Shown: positions 1 to 10,798, counted from the first letter of the stretch. The stretch is 64,000 nucleotides of DNA from Actinoplanes oblitus (GCF_030252345.1 NZ_CP126980.1:3301501-3365500); one strand, 5' to 3'. Numbers and translations: made by a program. Notes: generated by a model from the sequence alone, not told the origin.

Positions 1-558
1 CGCGGCGGCCCGGTCGTTGACCGACTTGTCCAGGTCCGCGGTGATCTTCAGGACCTTTCCGTACGCCGCCCCGGCGTCCCCGCCGTTGATGCTGTCCATC
101 GCCTTGACCCGGCCGGCTCGGCTGTCCGACGACAGCCACTCCATCACCTTGCTGTCCCAGGTGAAGAAGCCGTCCCAGGCCGGCCCGAGCTCGGCGAACC
201 GGGCCCGCTCGGCCGCTGTCATGTCACCGGTGTGCGCCGACTCGAGCCCGGCGTAGATGGCGTCCTTGGACTTCATCTCGCCCTGCCGGTTGTACCCGTC
301 CGGCCCGGTGGCGTAGGCGTACCCGTAGGCGCCCGCGTCCGCGACGACCAGGGCCTGCCAGCCGGTCACGTCCGCGGCGTTGAACTTGACCTCCTGGATG
401 TCGTCACGCAGCTGCTCCAGCGCCGCCAGCTTCTTCTCGGTGCTGGTCTGCTGCCGCATGCCCCACCAGCCGACGCTGGCCGAGGTGACGATGAGGGTGG
501 TGAGGACGAGGTAGGACGCGCCGAGCCGCTTGCCGACGCTCATATCACCGATACGCAT
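1..558 (-). CDS. Methyl-accepting chemotaxis protein, N-terminal part (cut by window edge)
   Basis: The first 186 codons of a gene that runs off the left edge. The start is ATG at 558 (MRIGDMSVGKRLG). A second ATG at 543 is possible. A short cytoplasmic N-terminus is followed by one membrane segment (about residues 13-32, LGASYLVLTTLIVTSASVGW) and an extracytoplasmic helical region rich in Gln, Lys and Asp. This matches the four-helix-bundle ligand domain seen at the front of actinobacterial chemoreceptors. The HAMP and signalling domains would lie outside the window, so the family call rests on N-terminal architecture only. A second, complete receptor lies at 36047-37741. Upstream (613-660) are two short inverted repeats that could be promoter-linked. 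Confidence 0.7.
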   Translation of the reverse strand, partial: MRIGDMSVGKRLGASYLVLTTLIVTSASVGWWGMRQQTSTEKKLAALEQLRDDIQEVKFNAADVTGWQALVVADAGAYGYAYATGPDGYNRQGEMKSKDAIYAGLESAHTGDMTAAERARFAELGPAWDGFFTWDSKVMEWLSSDSRAGRVKAMDSINGGDAGAAYGKVLKITADLDKSVNDRAAA

Positions 559-636
559 GGATTCTCCCGAGCCGAGTTACCTGTCAGTCGGCCGGAAACC
601 GCTTGGTCTGAGGTATCCCACTGTGATACGAGCGAC

Positions 637-660
637 TCATCCCGGAAACCACCGGGATGA
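637..660. repeat. Perfect inverted repeat upstream of the chemoreceptor gene
   Basis: TCATCCCGG (637-645) pairs with CCGGGATGA (652-660) across a six-base loop. A smaller inverted repeat, GTATC (613-617) with GATAC (625-629), lies between it and the receptor start. Operator or transcript hairpin are both possible; nothing in the sequence decides. Confidence 0.4.
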
Positions 661-707
661 CCGATCCGCCGGTGACTCACGGCGCGCTCCCGCTTCCGTT
701 GCGCTGT

Positions 708-720
708 TTTCCGGTACGCC
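708..720 (+). repeat. Dispersed 13-bp motif, copy 1
   Basis: Exact TTTCCGGTACGCC in the non-coding gap between the chemoreceptor and sugar operon. Other exact copies are at 6146, 6987 (minus) and 52245 (minus), with a 12/13 match at 39098. Confidence 0.6.
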
Positions 721-801
721 CGTCGCCGGGTCCCGCCGGCTCCGGAGGGCAGGGTGCGGAATGGACGGGGCTTCCTACCGGCAGCGGGGGACGGGGCCGG
801 G

Positions 802-831
802 CCGGGGCGTCGCGGAAGGGTGACGCCCCGG
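802..831 (-). terminator. Candidate terminator of the sugar ABC operon
   Basis: CCGGGGCGTC (802-811) and GACGCCCCGG (822-831) form a perfect ten-pair stem with a ten-base loop. It lies 12 bases beyond the chvE stop. There is no T-run, as is usual in high-GC actinomycetes. Confidence 0.6.
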
Positions 832-843
832 CGTGCATCGTGG

Positions 844-1962
844 CTACTTGGTGAGCGGACCCAGTTTCGGGTCGTCGGCGTAGGCCTGGGCGGCGTTGGC
901 CTTGGTGACGATGACCGGCGGCAGCAGGAACGCCGGCACCACCTTCACCCCGTTGTCGTACGACTTCGTGTCGTTGACCTGCGGCGTGTTCCCGGCCTGC
1001 AGGGTCTTCACCATGTTCACCGTCTCGGCGACCAGCTTGCGGGTGTCCTTGTTGATCGTCGAGTACTGCTCACCGGCCATGATGGACTTGACCGACTCGA
1101 CCTCGGAGTCCTGCCCGGTGACGACCGGGATCGGCTTGCCGGCGCCCTTGACCGAGGTGATGATCGCCCGGGCCAGGGTGTCGTTCGGCGAGAGCACGCC
1201 GTCCAGCGTCTTGCCGCTGGTGTAGGTGGAGTTGAGCAGGGCGTCCATCCGGCTCTGCGCGTTCTCCGCCTTCCAGCCCTGGGTGGCGGTCTGCTTGATC
1301 TCCTTCTGGCCGGAGCCGACGATCACCTCGCCCTTGTCGATGGCCGGCTTGAGCACGTCCATCGCGCCGTTGAAGAACACGCCGGAGTTGTTGTCGTCGG
1401 GCGAGCCGGAGAACAGCTCGATGGTGTACGGGCCCTTCGGCTTCTTGGCCTTCATCCCGTCCAGCAGTGCCTGGCCCTGCAGCTGGCCGACCTTGAAGTT
1501 GTCGAACGCGATGTAGTAGTCCACGTCCGGCGTCTGGGTGATCAACCGGTCGTACGCGATGACCACCGCGCCGGCCTGCTTGGCGGCGGCCACCTGGGTG
1601 GAGAGCTGCGCCGCGTCGGTCGCGCCGATCACGATCACCTTGGCGCCGTTGGTGACCATCGCGGTGATCTGGTTCTGCTGGTCGGCGACGGTGGTGGAGG
1701 CGCCGGCGTACTGGACGTCGGACTTGAAGCCGGCGCCGTTGAGGCCGTTGGTGAACAGGTCACCGGCGAGCACCCAGTTCTCCGACGTCTTCGACGGCAG
1801 GGCGACCCCGATCAGCGAGTCGGCGGGGAAGCCCTTGGCCGCGGTGCCGCTGCCGCCGGTGTCACTCCCGGACTTGTCGCGTTCGTTGGAACAGGCGGTC
1901 AGCGCGAGCACCGCGGTGGCGCCGACAGCCAGACTTTTGATCAGGAATGTGCGCACGTGCAT
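844..1962 (-). CDS. chvE: Multiple-monosaccharide ABC transporter substrate-binding lipoprotein (ChvE type)
   Basis: A 372-residue sugar-binding protein of the ChvE/XylF type (periplasmic-binding protein fold I). It captures a monosaccharide outside the cell and delivers it to the MmsA/MmsB importer. The N-terminus carries a lipoprotein signal with lipobox LTAC and Cys24 as the lipidation site, so the protein is membrane-anchored. Conserved stretches include VIVIGATDAAQLSTQV, YYIAFDNFKVG and VVTGQDSEVESVKSI, which line the sugar cleft in this family. The start ATG is preceded by AAGGG at good spacing, inside the nine-base gap after mmsB. It is the last gene of mmsA-mmsB-chvE, whereas many bacteria place it first. 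The substrate is unproven; arabinose, xylose, glucose or galactose are typical. Confidence 0.9.
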   Translation of the reverse strand: MHVRTFLIKSLAVGATAVLALTACSNERDKSGSDTGGSGTAAKGFPADSLIGVALPSKTSENWVLAGDLFTNGLNGAGFKSDVQYAGASTTVADQQNQITAMVTNGAKVIVIGATDAAQLSTQVAAAKQAGAVVIAYDRLITQTPDVDYYIAFDNFKVGQLQGQALLDGMKAKKPKGPYTIELFSGSPDDNNSGVFFNGAMDVLKPAIDKGEVIVGSGQKEIKQTATQGWKAENAQSRMDALLNSTYTSGKTLDGVLSPNDTLARAIITSVKGAGKPIPVVTGQDSEVESVKSIMAGEQYSTINKDTRKLVAETVNMVKTLQAGNTPQVNDTKSYDNGVKVVPAFLLPPVIVTKANAAQAYADDPKLGPLTK

Positions 1963-1971
1963 GCAACCCTT

Positions 1972-3261
1972 CTAGATGCGGGCCTTCTCGCGATCGGGTG
2001 CGGCGGCCTCCTCGGACGACGCCGAGGGGCCGGTGCGGAACTGGCGCATCAGGGCGCCGACGATCGAGAAGCGGCCCTGTTTCTTGTTGTAGACATCCAG
2101 GGCGACGGCGGCGAGCAGGAACAGTCCCTTGATGATCTGGATCATGTCGGTGCCGGTGCCGGTCAGCTGCAGGCCGTTGGTGAGCACTGCCATGACGAGA
2201 CCGCCGACGATGGCGCCGCCGATCGTGCCCAGCCCTCCGGCGACCGCCGCGCCCCCGATGAACACGGCGGCGATCGCGTCCAGCTCCCAGTTCAGCCCGT
2301 CCTGCGGTCCGGAGGCCGTGGACCGGGCCACGAAGATCATGCCGGCCAGTGCGGCCAGCACACCCATGTTCATCATGACCAGGAAGTTGACGCGGCGGAG
2401 TTTCACACCGGACAGTTCGGCGGCCCGGGAGTTGCCGCCGACCGCGTAGATGTGCCGGCCGCCGGAGGTGTTGCGGGTGTAGAAGGAGTAGCCGAGCACC
2501 AGGACGGCCAGGATGATGCCGGAGATCGGGAAGCTGGTGCCGACCCGTCCACCGGCGAATCGCAGCGTGGCGAAGACGATCACACCGATCATCACCGCCA
2601 TCCGGATCACCGAGATCCACAGTGGCGTCGGCCGGGCGCCCTCCATCTGCTTGCGGACCTGGCGGGCGCGCAGCTCCCGCCAGACCACCGCGACGCAGGC
2701 GACCAGCCCGAGCAGCAGGGTCAGGTTGTTGTACCCGGTGTCCGGCCCGACCTCGGGCAGGTAGCCGGCGCCGATGGTCCGGAAGCCGGCCGGCACCGGT
2801 ACCGTGTCGGCGTTGCCGATGTACTGGTTGCCGCCGCGGAACAGCAGCATGCCGGCGAGCGTGACGATGAACGCCGGGATGCCGACGTACGCCACGAAGA
2901 AGCCCTGCCAGGCGCCGATCGCCGCGCCGACGAGCAGGCCGAGCAGGATCCCGGCCGGCCAGGGCACGTCGTGCTCGGCCATCGCCTTGGCCACCACGAT
3001 GCCGGTGAACGCGGCCACCGAGCCGACCGACAGGTCGATGTGCCCGGCGACGATCACCATGAGCATGCCGATGGACAGCACCGAGATGTACGCGTACTGC
3101 TGGGTCAGCGCGATCAGATTGCCGGAGGTGAGGATGATCCCGTCGGTCCGGATCTGGAAGTACACGATGACGGCGATCAGCGTGAAGATCATGCCGAACT
3201 GGCGGGCGTTCGAGGTGGTGCCCCCGAACAGGTTCTTCTGCAGCTCTGTCATCCGACTCAT
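1972..3261 (-). CDS. mmsB: Sugar ABC transporter permease
   Basis: A 429-residue polytopic membrane protein of the MmsB/XylH family (BPD_transp_2). It forms the channel of the sugar importer. About ten hydrophobic segments are visible. The family motif [15 protein letters not shown] lies in the N-terminal third, and [20 protein letters not shown], which contacts the ATPase, in the C-terminal third. The long hydrophilic stretch near the middle ([13 protein letters not shown]) is typical of the longer members. The start is ATG at 3261 (MSRMTELQ), overlapping the mmsA stop as ATGA and so translationally coupled; ATG at 3252 is an alternative. The C-terminus is Ser/Glu-rich and cytoplasmic. Confidence 0.92.
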   Translation of the reverse strand: MSRMTELQKNLFGGTTSNARQFGMIFTLIAVIVYFQIRTDGIILTSGNLIALTQQYAYISVLSIGMLMVIVAGHIDLSVGSVAAFTGIVVAKAMAEHDVPWPAGILLGLLVGAAIGAWQGFFVAYVGIPAFIVTLAGMLLFRGGNQYIGNADTVPVPAGFRTIGAGYLPEVGPDTGYNNLTLLLGLVACVAVVWRELRARQVRKQMEGARPTPLWISVIRMAVMIGVIVFATLRFAGGRVGTSFPISGIILAVLVLGYSFYTRNTSGGRHIYAVGGNSRAAELSGVKLRRVNFLVMMNMGVLAALAGMIFVARSTASGPQDGLNWELDAIAAVFIGGAAVAGGLGTIGGAIVGGLVMAVLTNGLQLTGTGTDMIQIIKGLFLLAAVALDVYNKKQGRFSIVGALMRQFRTGPSASSEEAAAPDREKARI

Positions 3262-4805
3262 GAGGTGGCCAGCTTCTTCGTGGAGGTCATCTGCTTCATC
3301 AGGAGTTCCGGGTCGGCGTCCCGGCCCGGCAGCTCCCCGGTGATGGCGCCTTCGAACACCGTGTAGATCCGGTCGCAGAGCCCGATCAGCTCGGGCAGCT
3401 CGGAGGAGATCAGCACGACGCCGCGGCCCTCGGCGGCCAGGCGCTGGATGATGCCGTAGATCTCGTACTTGGCGCCGACGTCGATGCCCCGGGTCGGCTC
3501 GTCGAGGATCAGCAGGTCCGGGTCGGTGAACATCCACTTGGCCAGGACGACCTTCTGCTGGTTGCCGCCGGAGAGCTTGGTGACCCCCTCGTCGACGGTC
3601 GGCGTCTTGATCCGCAGGCTGCGCCGGTACGCCTCGGCCTCGTGGTACTCGGCCGCCTCGTCGATCACCCCGTTGCGGGTGATCTTCGAGAGCTTGGCGG
3701 CGACGATCGAGGTCTTCACGTCGTCGAGCAGGTTGAGGCCGACGGCTTTGCGATCCTCGCTGACGTACGCCAGGCCGTGCGCGATCGCCTCGGGCACCGA
3801 CCGCAGCTGGATCTCCTCGCCGTCCTTGATCACCCGCCCGCCCAGCCAGACCCCGTACGAGCGGCCGAACAGGCTCATCGCCAGCTCGGTGCGCCCGGCC
3901 CCCATCAGCCCGGCGAACCCGACGATCTCCCCGCGCCGCACCGTGAAACTGGAGTTCTTGCAGACCAGGCGCTCGGTCGAGATCGGGTGCCGGACGGTCC
4001 AGTCGCGTACCTCGAAGAACACCTCGCCGATCCGCGGCTCGTGCGCCGGGAACCGGCTGCCCAGGTCCCGCCCCACCATGCCGCGCACGATCCGGTCCTC
4101 GTCCGCGCCGTCGCGCGCCACCTCGATGGTCTCGATGGTCCTGCCGTCGCGCAGAATGGTGATCGCGTCGGCGATCGCCTCGATCTCGTTCAGCTTGTGC
4201 GAAATCATGATCGACGTGATGCCGCGTTTCTTGAAACCGCGCAGCAGTTCGAGGAGATGCCGGGAGTCGGTCTCGTTCAGCGCCGCGGTGGGCTCATCCA
4301 AGATCAGTAATTGCACATCCTTGGCGAACGCCTTGGCGATCTCGACGAGTTGCTGTTTGCCGACCCCGATGTCCTTCACCAGGGTGTCCGGATCCTCTTT
4401 CAACCCGACCTCGGCCATCAGCCGCAGCGCCTTGCTGTTCGCCGCCTTCCAGTCGATGCGGCCGAACCGGCGCGGCTCGTTGCCCAGGAAGATGTTCTCG
4501 GTGATCGACATGCCGGGAACCAGCGCCAGCTCCTGGTGGATGATCACGATCCCGGCGTGTTCGCTGGCCCGGATGTCGGGGAACCTCGCCTCCGCGCCGC
4601 GATAGACGATCGAGCCCGTGTACGACCCGTGCGGATGGACGCCGCTGAGCACCTTCATCAGTGTCGACTTGCCGGCGCCGTTCTCCCCGCAGATCGCGTG
4701 GATCTCGCCATCCCGGACGGTCAGGTTCACATCGGACAGTGCCGTGACGCCGGGGAAGGTCTTGGTTATCGACCGCATCTCCAGCAATGGCGGAGCAGCA
4801 CCCAT
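3258..4805 (-). CDS. mmsA: Sugar ABC transporter ATP-binding protein (two ATPase domains)
   Basis: A 515-residue tandem ATPase that energises the MmsB channel. The first domain has Walker A GENGAGKS (about residues 40-47) and Walker [12 protein letters not shown]. The second has the degenerate P-loop GLMGAGRTE expected of sugar importers, then [14 protein letters not shown] and [15 protein letters not shown]. The length matches the MmsA/XylG/RbsA family. The start is ATG at 4805, six bases after a strong GGGAGG. A TTG twelve bases upstream would place that site inside the gene, so I reject it. First gene of the operon; divergent from the ROK repressor. Confidence 0.93.
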   Translation of the reverse strand: MGAAPPLLEMRSITKTFPGVTALSDVNLTVRDGEIHAICGENGAGKSTLMKVLSGVHPHGSYTGSIVYRGAEARFPDIRASEHAGIVIIHQELALVPGMSITENIFLGNEPRRFGRIDWKAANSKALRLMAEVGLKEDPDTLVKDIGVGKQQLVEIAKAFAKDVQLLILDEPTAALNETDSRHLLELLRGFKKRGITSIMISHKLNEIEAIADAITILRDGRTIETIEVARDGADEDRIVRGMVGRDLGSRFPAHEPRIGEVFFEVRDWTVRHPISTERLVCKNSSFTVRRGEIVGFAGLMGAGRTELAMSLFGRSYGVWLGGRVIKDGEEIQLRSVPEAIAHGLAYVSEDRKAVGLNLLDDVKTSIVAAKLSKITRNGVIDEAAEYHEAEAYRRSLRIKTPTVDEGVTKLSGGNQQKVVLAKWMFTDPDLLILDEPTRGIDVGAKYEIYGIIQRLAAEGRGVVLISSELPELIGLCDRIYTVFEGAITGELPGRDADPELLMKQMTSTKKLATS

Positions 4806-4861
4806 GCCGCCTCCCAACAGGGGTTACGCAAAGATCGAAGTCGATGACGTCGGCGTTTCCA

Positions 4862-4890
4862 GACTGTAAATCTTATTTATTTACTAAGTC
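4862..4890. promoter_or_regulatory. Candidate operator for the ROK repressor, between the divergent genes
   Basis: In an otherwise GC-rich region, GACT-GTAAAT (4862-4871) mirrors ATTTAC-TA-AGTC (4879-4890) across an A/T-only-like centre. It lies midway between the mmsA start and the ROK gene. Position, symmetry and A+T richness fit a ROK/XylR-type site that controls both directions. No binding evidence is available. Confidence 0.55.
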
Positions 4891-4907
4891 AACGGGCCGG
4901 TGGCATC

Positions 4908-6140
4908 ATGGTCGGCATCAATCTCGTAACGCGTCACGGAAGCAGACCGGGAGGCGTTTCTCCGGTGCGGCGAACAGGAACCAACCTGCCGAAAGTCGGC
5001 CAGTACAACAGGGCCGTCGTCCTCGATCAGATCCAGCTGGCCGACGGCATCAGCCGGGTGGAGATCGCCGAGCTGACCGGCCTGACCCCCCAGACGGTGT
5101 CCGGCATCGTCCGGCGCCTGATCGGCGAGGGCATCGTCCGCGAGGACGGCGCCACCGTCTCCAACGGCGGCAAGCCGCGCACCAAGCTGCGGGTCAACGC
5201 GGCCGCCGGGCTCGCCGTCGGCGTCCACTTCGACCCGTCCCAGCTGTCCTGTGTGGTCGCCGACCTGCTCGGCCGCCCGCTGGTCACCCGGCAGCAGCCG
5301 GTCCGGCCGGGCGCCACCCCCGGCGAGGTGGTCACGGCGGTCACCGGGCTGGTCGGCGAGGTGCTCGGCACGCCCGGCGTGGACCGCCGCCGGGTGCTCG
5401 GCCTGGGGCTGGCCACTCCCGGCCCGATCGACCAGGCCCTCGGCTCGCTGGTCGGGCCGCCACAGCTGCTCGGCTGGACCCGGGTGCCGATCAAGGACAT
5501 GCTCGCCGAGGCCACCGGCCTGCCGGTCACTCTGGACAACGACGCCACGGCCGCCGCGATCGGTGAGTGCTGGGCCGGCGCCGGGCGCGGTGTGGCCGAT
5601 TTCGCCTACTTCTTCTTCGGCGCCGGGGTGGGCGGCGGACTGATCCTCGGCCATCAGGTCTACCGCGGCGGCTCGATGAACGCCGCCGAGTTCGGGCACC
5701 AGTCGGTGCAGCCCGGCGGCGCGCTCTGCTACTGCGGCAACCGCGGCTGCCTGGAGAGCCTGATCAGCCCGAAGGCACTGGTCGCGGCGACCGGGCTGGC
5801 CGACTACGACACCGTCCGGCAGGCCGCGCTGGCCGGCGACCCGGTCGCGGTGGCCGCTGTCGAGACGGCCGCCGGCCACCTCGCCACCGCCGTGGTGAAC
5901 GTCGCCAACATCCTCGACATCGATCTGGTGGTCCTCGGCGGTCACGGCCTGCGCCACCTCGAAGACCGATTCCGCACAGCCGTCGCGGACGCCCTCGGCA
6001 CCCGCCCGCTGGCCCGCGACATCCGCACCGTCCGGGTCGAGGTCTCCCCGCTCGGCGCCGACGCCGCTGTCGTCGGCGCCGCCGCCCTGGTCCTGCACAC
6101 CACCTATGCCCCGCAGGTCTCCGAGTTGCTGTCCCTCTAG
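4908..6140 (+). CDS. ROK-family transcriptional repressor
   Basis: A 410-residue regulator of the ROK/NagC/XylR family. An N-terminal winged helix-turn-helix (about residues 30-85: VLDQIQLADGISRVEIAELT, then TPQTVSGIVRRLI) is followed by a sugar-kinase-like ROK domain. The phosphate-binding DNDATAAAIGE and the zinc motif CYCGNRGCLES (about residues 274-284) are intact. It probably senses the sugar brought in by MmsAB-ChvE and represses that operon from the palindrome at 4862-4890. I use ATG 4908. The first 25 residues are unlike the family, and a GTG at 4965 (VRRTGTN) would remove most of them, so the true start is uncertain. Confidence 0.88.
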   Translation: MVGINLVTRHGSRPGGVSPVRRTGTNLPKVGQYNRAVVLDQIQLADGISRVEIAELTGLTPQTVSGIVRRLIGEGIVREDGATVSNGGKPRTKLRVNAAAGLAVGVHFDPSQLSCVVADLLGRPLVTRQQPVRPGATPGEVVTAVTGLVGEVLGTPGVDRRRVLGLGLATPGPIDQALGSLVGPPQLLGWTRVPIKDMLAEATGLPVTLDNDATAAAIGECWAGAGRGVADFAYFFFGAGVGGGLILGHQVYRGGSMNAAEFGHQSVQPGGALCYCGNRGCLESLISPKALVAATGLADYDTVRQAALAGDPVAVAAVETAAGHLATAVVNVANILDIDLVVLGGHGLRHLEDRFRTAVADALGTRPLARDIRTVRVEVSPLGADAAVVGAAALVLHTTYAPQVSELLSL

Positions 6141-6145
6141 ACCCA

Positions 6146-6158
6146 TTTCCGGTACGCC
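6146..6158 (+). repeat. Dispersed 13-bp motif, copy 2
   Basis: Exact TTTCCGGTACGCC five bases after the ROK repressor stop codon. Confidence 0.6.
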
Positions 6159-6309
6159 CGGAGCACCGTTCCCGCCGCACCACTCCGGCCCCCGACGGTC
6201 TGGAAAGAATGATTGAGCCGTGGACCGCCGGTTTCGAGTTACGACCTTGACCGGCTCGGCCATAGAATTCGCCGTCACGTCACGGTCGATCATCATCTCG
6301 GAGTGCGCC

Positions 6310-6762
6310 ATGGCTGCCGATTGCGACATGCTCGCCACCTCCGCCGCCACCACGCTCGTCGCCCTGATGGGCACCGCGGCGTGGCGGCCGGCCCGGTCGC
6401 TGCTCGCCGGGGTGTGGCAGCGCAACGCCCCTGATCAGGCCGGCGGCGTGCGGGAGGCGCTGGACGGCGCGGAGCGGATCGTGGCGATGGCCCGCGGCGG
6501 CGGCGACGTGCCGGTGGCCCGTGGCTGCGGCGACGTGCCGGTGGCCCGCGGCGGTGGCGCCGGGGCGGTGGCGGACGCCGTCCGCACCGATTGGCGACAG
6601 CGGATCGCCGCATTCCTGGCCGCCAATCCGGACGCCGGGAATGATCTGCGGGAGGCGGTGCGGCAGATGTCCGCGCTGTCCCGATCGACCCTGACGTATT
6701 CCCGGCCGCAGGATTTCGGCCGCCATTACCTGTCCGCCGGCGAAATGCTGATCAACGAATAG
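6310..6762 (+). CDS. Small conserved hypothetical protein
   Basis: 150 residues, not assigned to a named family. The N-terminus (MAADCDMLATSAATTLVALM, then GTAAWRPARSLLAGVWQR) is a short hydrophobic or amphipathic stretch. It resembles small actinomycete proteins that begin with an Ala-rich helix and a WxxxR motif and sometimes occur near NTPase-based conflict genes; that resemblance is from memory. An internal near-duplication of about 33 bases gives GDVPVARG twice (6502-6560). The C-terminus (YSRPQDFGRHYLSAGEMLINE) is less GC-biased than the rest. The start is ATG at 6310 with GGAG eight bases upstream; an in-frame ATG at 6220 lacks a ribosome site. Confidence 0.6.
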   Translation: MAADCDMLATSAATTLVALMGTAAWRPARSLLAGVWQRNAPDQAGGVREALDGAERIVAMARGGGDVPVARGCGDVPVARGGGAGAVADAVRTDWRQRIAAFLAANPDAGNDLREAVRQMSALSRSTLTYSRPQDFGRHYLSAGEMLINE

Positions 6763-7050
6763 CGGGCCGGCCCGCACGGCCGGTCGACCAGCCGGCCGGC
6801 TCCGGCGCGCGTGGCAGTTTCGGGCGCGCGTGGCGGCCTCGGGCGCGGCAGCCACGCGGAGGGGCCCGGCTCCGGGCGTTCCGGAAGTGACGGAGCGGGC
6901 GGCCACGAGCAGAGGCGCGGCTGCGGGCGTCTCGGAAGTGGCGGAGCGGGCGGTCTCGTGGAGGGGCTCGGCGGGGCGCGGCTGCGGGCGTACCGGAAAT
7001 GGCGGAGCGCAAGCGGAGCGGGCCGTGCGCGGTGCCGGGGATCCTCGGCG
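6763..7050. repeat. Non-coding gap with three degenerate repeats containing the dispersed motif
   Basis: This 288-base gap between convergent genes holds three related units. Read on the minus strand, each carries a core like CACTTCCGGAACGCCCG; cores lie near 6875-6890, 6926-6941 and 6985-7001. The third contains the exact 13-bp dispersed motif (6987-6999, minus). Each core is followed by a GC-rich stretch ending in GTGGC or CACGAG. No gene is apparent. Confidence 0.55.
6987..6999 (-). repeat. Dispersed 13-bp motif, copy 3
   Basis: Exact GGCGTACCGGAAA, i.e. TTTCCGGTACGCC on the minus strand. It is the last of three related cores in the gap 6763-7050. Confidence 0.6.
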
Positions 7051-7722
7051 TCAGGAGGCCGGCTCGACCATGGCGAAGGAGGCGTTGAGCAGGCCCTTCC
7101 GGGTCTGCACCTGGTAGCGGCTGCGGCCCTGTTTGACGATGGTGCCGACCAGGCCGCCGTATTTCCCGGCGCCCTTGAGGCGGACCCGGGCGCCGACGGT
7201 GAGACCCGGGGCCGGGGTGGCGGCGGTGCGCAGGCGGCCCAGCTCGGCGACGTAGCCGGGGTGCAGCGGGGCGGGGTGGCCGCGGTAGGTCCAGGCGAAC
7301 AGGGCGGAACGGTCGAAGGCGCGGGAACACTGGCGGCAGGAGCGGACCCGGACCGGGCGGCGGTGGGCGGTGGTGCGGTGGCCGGAGCGGCAGACGCCCT
7401 CCCAGGCGCCGTCCACCCGGGGCGCGTCCTCCGGGACGCAGCGACGCCCGGAACAGCCGATCCGGACGGCGATCTCGCGCCAGGTGGCGTCGTGGCCGTG
7501 ACCGGGGCCGGCGAGCGCGTGGGCGATCTCGTGCAGGACCGTCTCGGTGACCTGCTCGGCGGAGTACAGCCTGATCAGCGGGCGGGACAGGCCGATCTCG
7601 CGGCGTTCCATGCGGCAGACGCCGGCCCGCGTCTTGGCGTCGTCGAAGGTGAGTCGCCACCTGGTGAGCCCGTGCCTGGCCATCAGCCCGGCGGCGAGTC
7701 CACGCGCCTCGATCAGATCCAA
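7051..7722 (-). CDS. SprT-like zinc metalloprotease-domain protein
   Basis: 223 residues. The N-terminal half is SprT-like: HEIAHAL places His64, Glu65 and His68 as the zincin active site, with GHGHDATWREI supplying the likely third ligand. Cysteines then follow as C-x(n)-GH and SCRQCSRAF, suggesting a zinc ribbon. The C-terminal 50 residues (LTVGARVRLKGAGKYGGLVG) look like a KOW/SH3-type barrel. SprT/Spartan relatives cleave proteins crosslinked to DNA, but many bacterial members are uncharacterised. No signal peptide is seen, so it is probably cytosolic. Convergent with the gene at 6310. The start ATG begins MDLIEARGL. Confidence 0.75.
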   Translation of the reverse strand: MDLIEARGLAAGLMARHGLTRWRLTFDDAKTRAGVCRMERREIGLSRPLIRLYSAEQVTETVLHEIAHALAGPGHGHDATWREIAVRIGCSGRRCVPEDAPRVDGAWEGVCRSGHRTTAHRRPVRVRSCRQCSRAFDRSALFAWTYRGHPAPLHPGYVAELGRLRTAATPAPGLTVGARVRLKGAGKYGGLVGTIVKQGRSRYQVQTRKGLLNASFAMVEPAS

Positions 7723-7808
7723 CCGTGCCGCTCCTCGTTCCGGCCAGCAGGCATCCTCGCCGGGGACGCCGTCTGCCGGATAATGCTAGCGCCGCGCGAG
7801 GGAGCCGG

Positions 7809-9823
7809 TCATGCGAGGAGTTTGTCGGGGCGGGCGGGCAGGTGGCGGATGCGGGTGCCGGTGGCGTGCCAGATCGCGTTGAGGATGGCGGCGGGGGAGC
7901 CGACGATGCCGATCTCGCCGATGCCGCGGGCGCCGAGCGGGTTGAGGTCGTCGTCCGGGGTGTCCAGCCAGGCGGCGTCGATCCACTCGACGTCGGCGTG
8001 CGTGGGGATGTGGTATTCGGCCAGGTCGTGATTGACCCAGGTGCCGACGGCGGGGTCGAGGACCGACTCCTCGTGCAGGGCCATGCCCATCCCCATGATC
8101 ATGCCGCCGACGAACTGGGCGCGGGCGGTGCGCGGGTTGAGGATGCGCCCGGCGTCGTACATGCCGAACAGGCGGGAGACGCGGACCTCGCCGGTGACGG
8201 CGTCGACGCGTACCTCGGCGAAGTGCGCGCCGCAGGCCTGCCGGTCCTTGCGGTTCTGCCGCTCGACCAGGTCGGTGGTGTCGAAGACCGCCTCCTCGCG
8301 ATCCTCGGCTCGCAGCAGGCGGCAGGCGCCGGTCACGGCCCAGCCCCAGGACGCGCTGCCGGACGAGCCGCCGGCCACCGACGCCGCCGGCAGGGTGCTG
8401 TCGCCGATCCGGATCCGGACCCGCTCGACCGGCACGTCCAGCTCGTCGGCGGCGATCTGGGCCAGCACGGTACGCGCGCCGGTGCCCAGGTCGGCCGCGC
8501 CGATCGCCACCTCATAGCCGCCGTCGGGCAGGGCCCGGACCCGCGCGGTGGACGGCATCGCCATGGCCGGATGGGTCGCGGCGGCCACCCCGGTGCCGAT
8601 CCACCAGTCGCCCTCGCGGCGCCGGCGGGGCCGCGGGTCCCGGCCGGACCAGCCGAACCGCTCACCGCCGGCGCGCAGGCAGGCGGCGTGCCCGGGACGC
8701 GCCGCCCGGATCCGGAAGTCGAGCGGGTCGGCGCCCAGCTCGGCGGCGAGTTCGTCGACGGCGCACTCCAGGGCCAGCATCCCGGGTGCCTCACCGGGCG
8801 CGCGCATCCAGCGCGGGGTGGGCATGTCCAGCGGGACGACCCGGTGCGCGGTGCGCAGGTGCGGTACCGGGTACATCGAGCGGGTCACCACCGACGCCGA
8901 CTCGACGAACTCGAAGAGGCGGCTGGTCTGCGTCCAGGTCTGGTGATCGATGGCGGTCAGCGTGCCGTCGGAGCCGGCACCGAGCCGGAGCCGCTGGACG
9001 GTCGGGGCGCGGTGCCCGACGACGCTGAACATCGCCTGGCGGGGGAGGGCGAGCTGGACCGGGCGTTCGGTGACCCAGGCGCCCATCGCGGCCAGCACGG
9101 CGTTCGGCCGGGCGGTGCCCTTCGAGCCGAAACCGCCGCCGACGTGCTCGGTGATCACGTGCACCCGCTCGGCGGTGAGACCGAAGACCGCGCCGACGGC
9201 TTCGGCGATGCCGGACGGGTGCTGGTTGGAGTCGTACAGGACCAGCTCGTCGCCGTCCCAGCGGCCGATCGTGGCGTGCGGCTCCATCGGGTTGTTGTGC
9301 AGCGCCGGGACCGTGTAGGTGACGTCCAGGCTGACCGGCGCGGCGGCCAGGGCGGCCTCGACGTCACCCTCGGCGGTGTCGGCCGGCACGTCCGGATTGA
9401 CCTTCTCCGGCCGGTAGTGATCAGGGTGGTCGGTGCGCAGCGCGACGTCGTGGTCCTCGGCGGTGATGTCCAGCTGGACCAGCTGGGCGGCCTGCCGGGC
9501 GGCCTCCGGGCTGGTGGCCACGACCAGGGCGACCGGCTGACCGCGGTAGGCGATCCGGTCGGACTGCAGCACGGCCAGCTCCGGATCGTCGGATCGCCGC
9601 AGGCGCGGGGCGTTGCCGTGCCAGAGGACGGCGAGCACGTCCTCGGCGGCCGGGTCGGTGAGGACGGCGTCCAGGCGGCCGCGGGGGACCGGGGACGGGA
9701 CGATCCAGCCGTACGCTAAATGGTCCTGTGGGTATTCCGCCGCGTAGCGGGCCGCGCCGGAGACCTTGGCCGGTCCCTCCAGGCGCGCGACGGGCGTGCC
9801 GACGGCGCGCGACAGCATGGACG

Positions 9824-9827
<4 letters not shown>
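7809..9827 (-). CDS. Molybdopterin-binding subunit of a xanthine dehydrogenase-family oxidase
   Basis: A 672-residue large subunit (YagR/PaoC/CoxL type) that binds the molybdenum cofactor and oxidises an aldehyde or N-heterocycle. Visible motifs include GGGFGSKG (cofactor binding), QHPSGIAEAVG, APGEAPGMLALE and the C-terminal GARGIGEIGIVGSPAAI, whose Glu is the family's catalytic base. The protein is a little shorter than PaoC. The start is ATG at 9827, overlapping the FAD-subunit stop as ATGA. Gene order iron-sulfur, FAD, molybdenum matches paoABC-type operons of periplasmic aldehyde oxidases. No Tat signal is visible on the small subunit, so the enzyme may be cytoplasmic. The substrate cannot be read from sequence. 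Confidence 0.9.

Positions 9828-10794
<967 letters not shown>

Positions 10795-10798
<4 letters not shown>

Noticed and set aside
754..3366. 870-codon open frame on the plus strand across the sugar operon
   Set aside because: Antisense shadow of high-GC genes; the minus-strand genes have clear domains and coupled starts.
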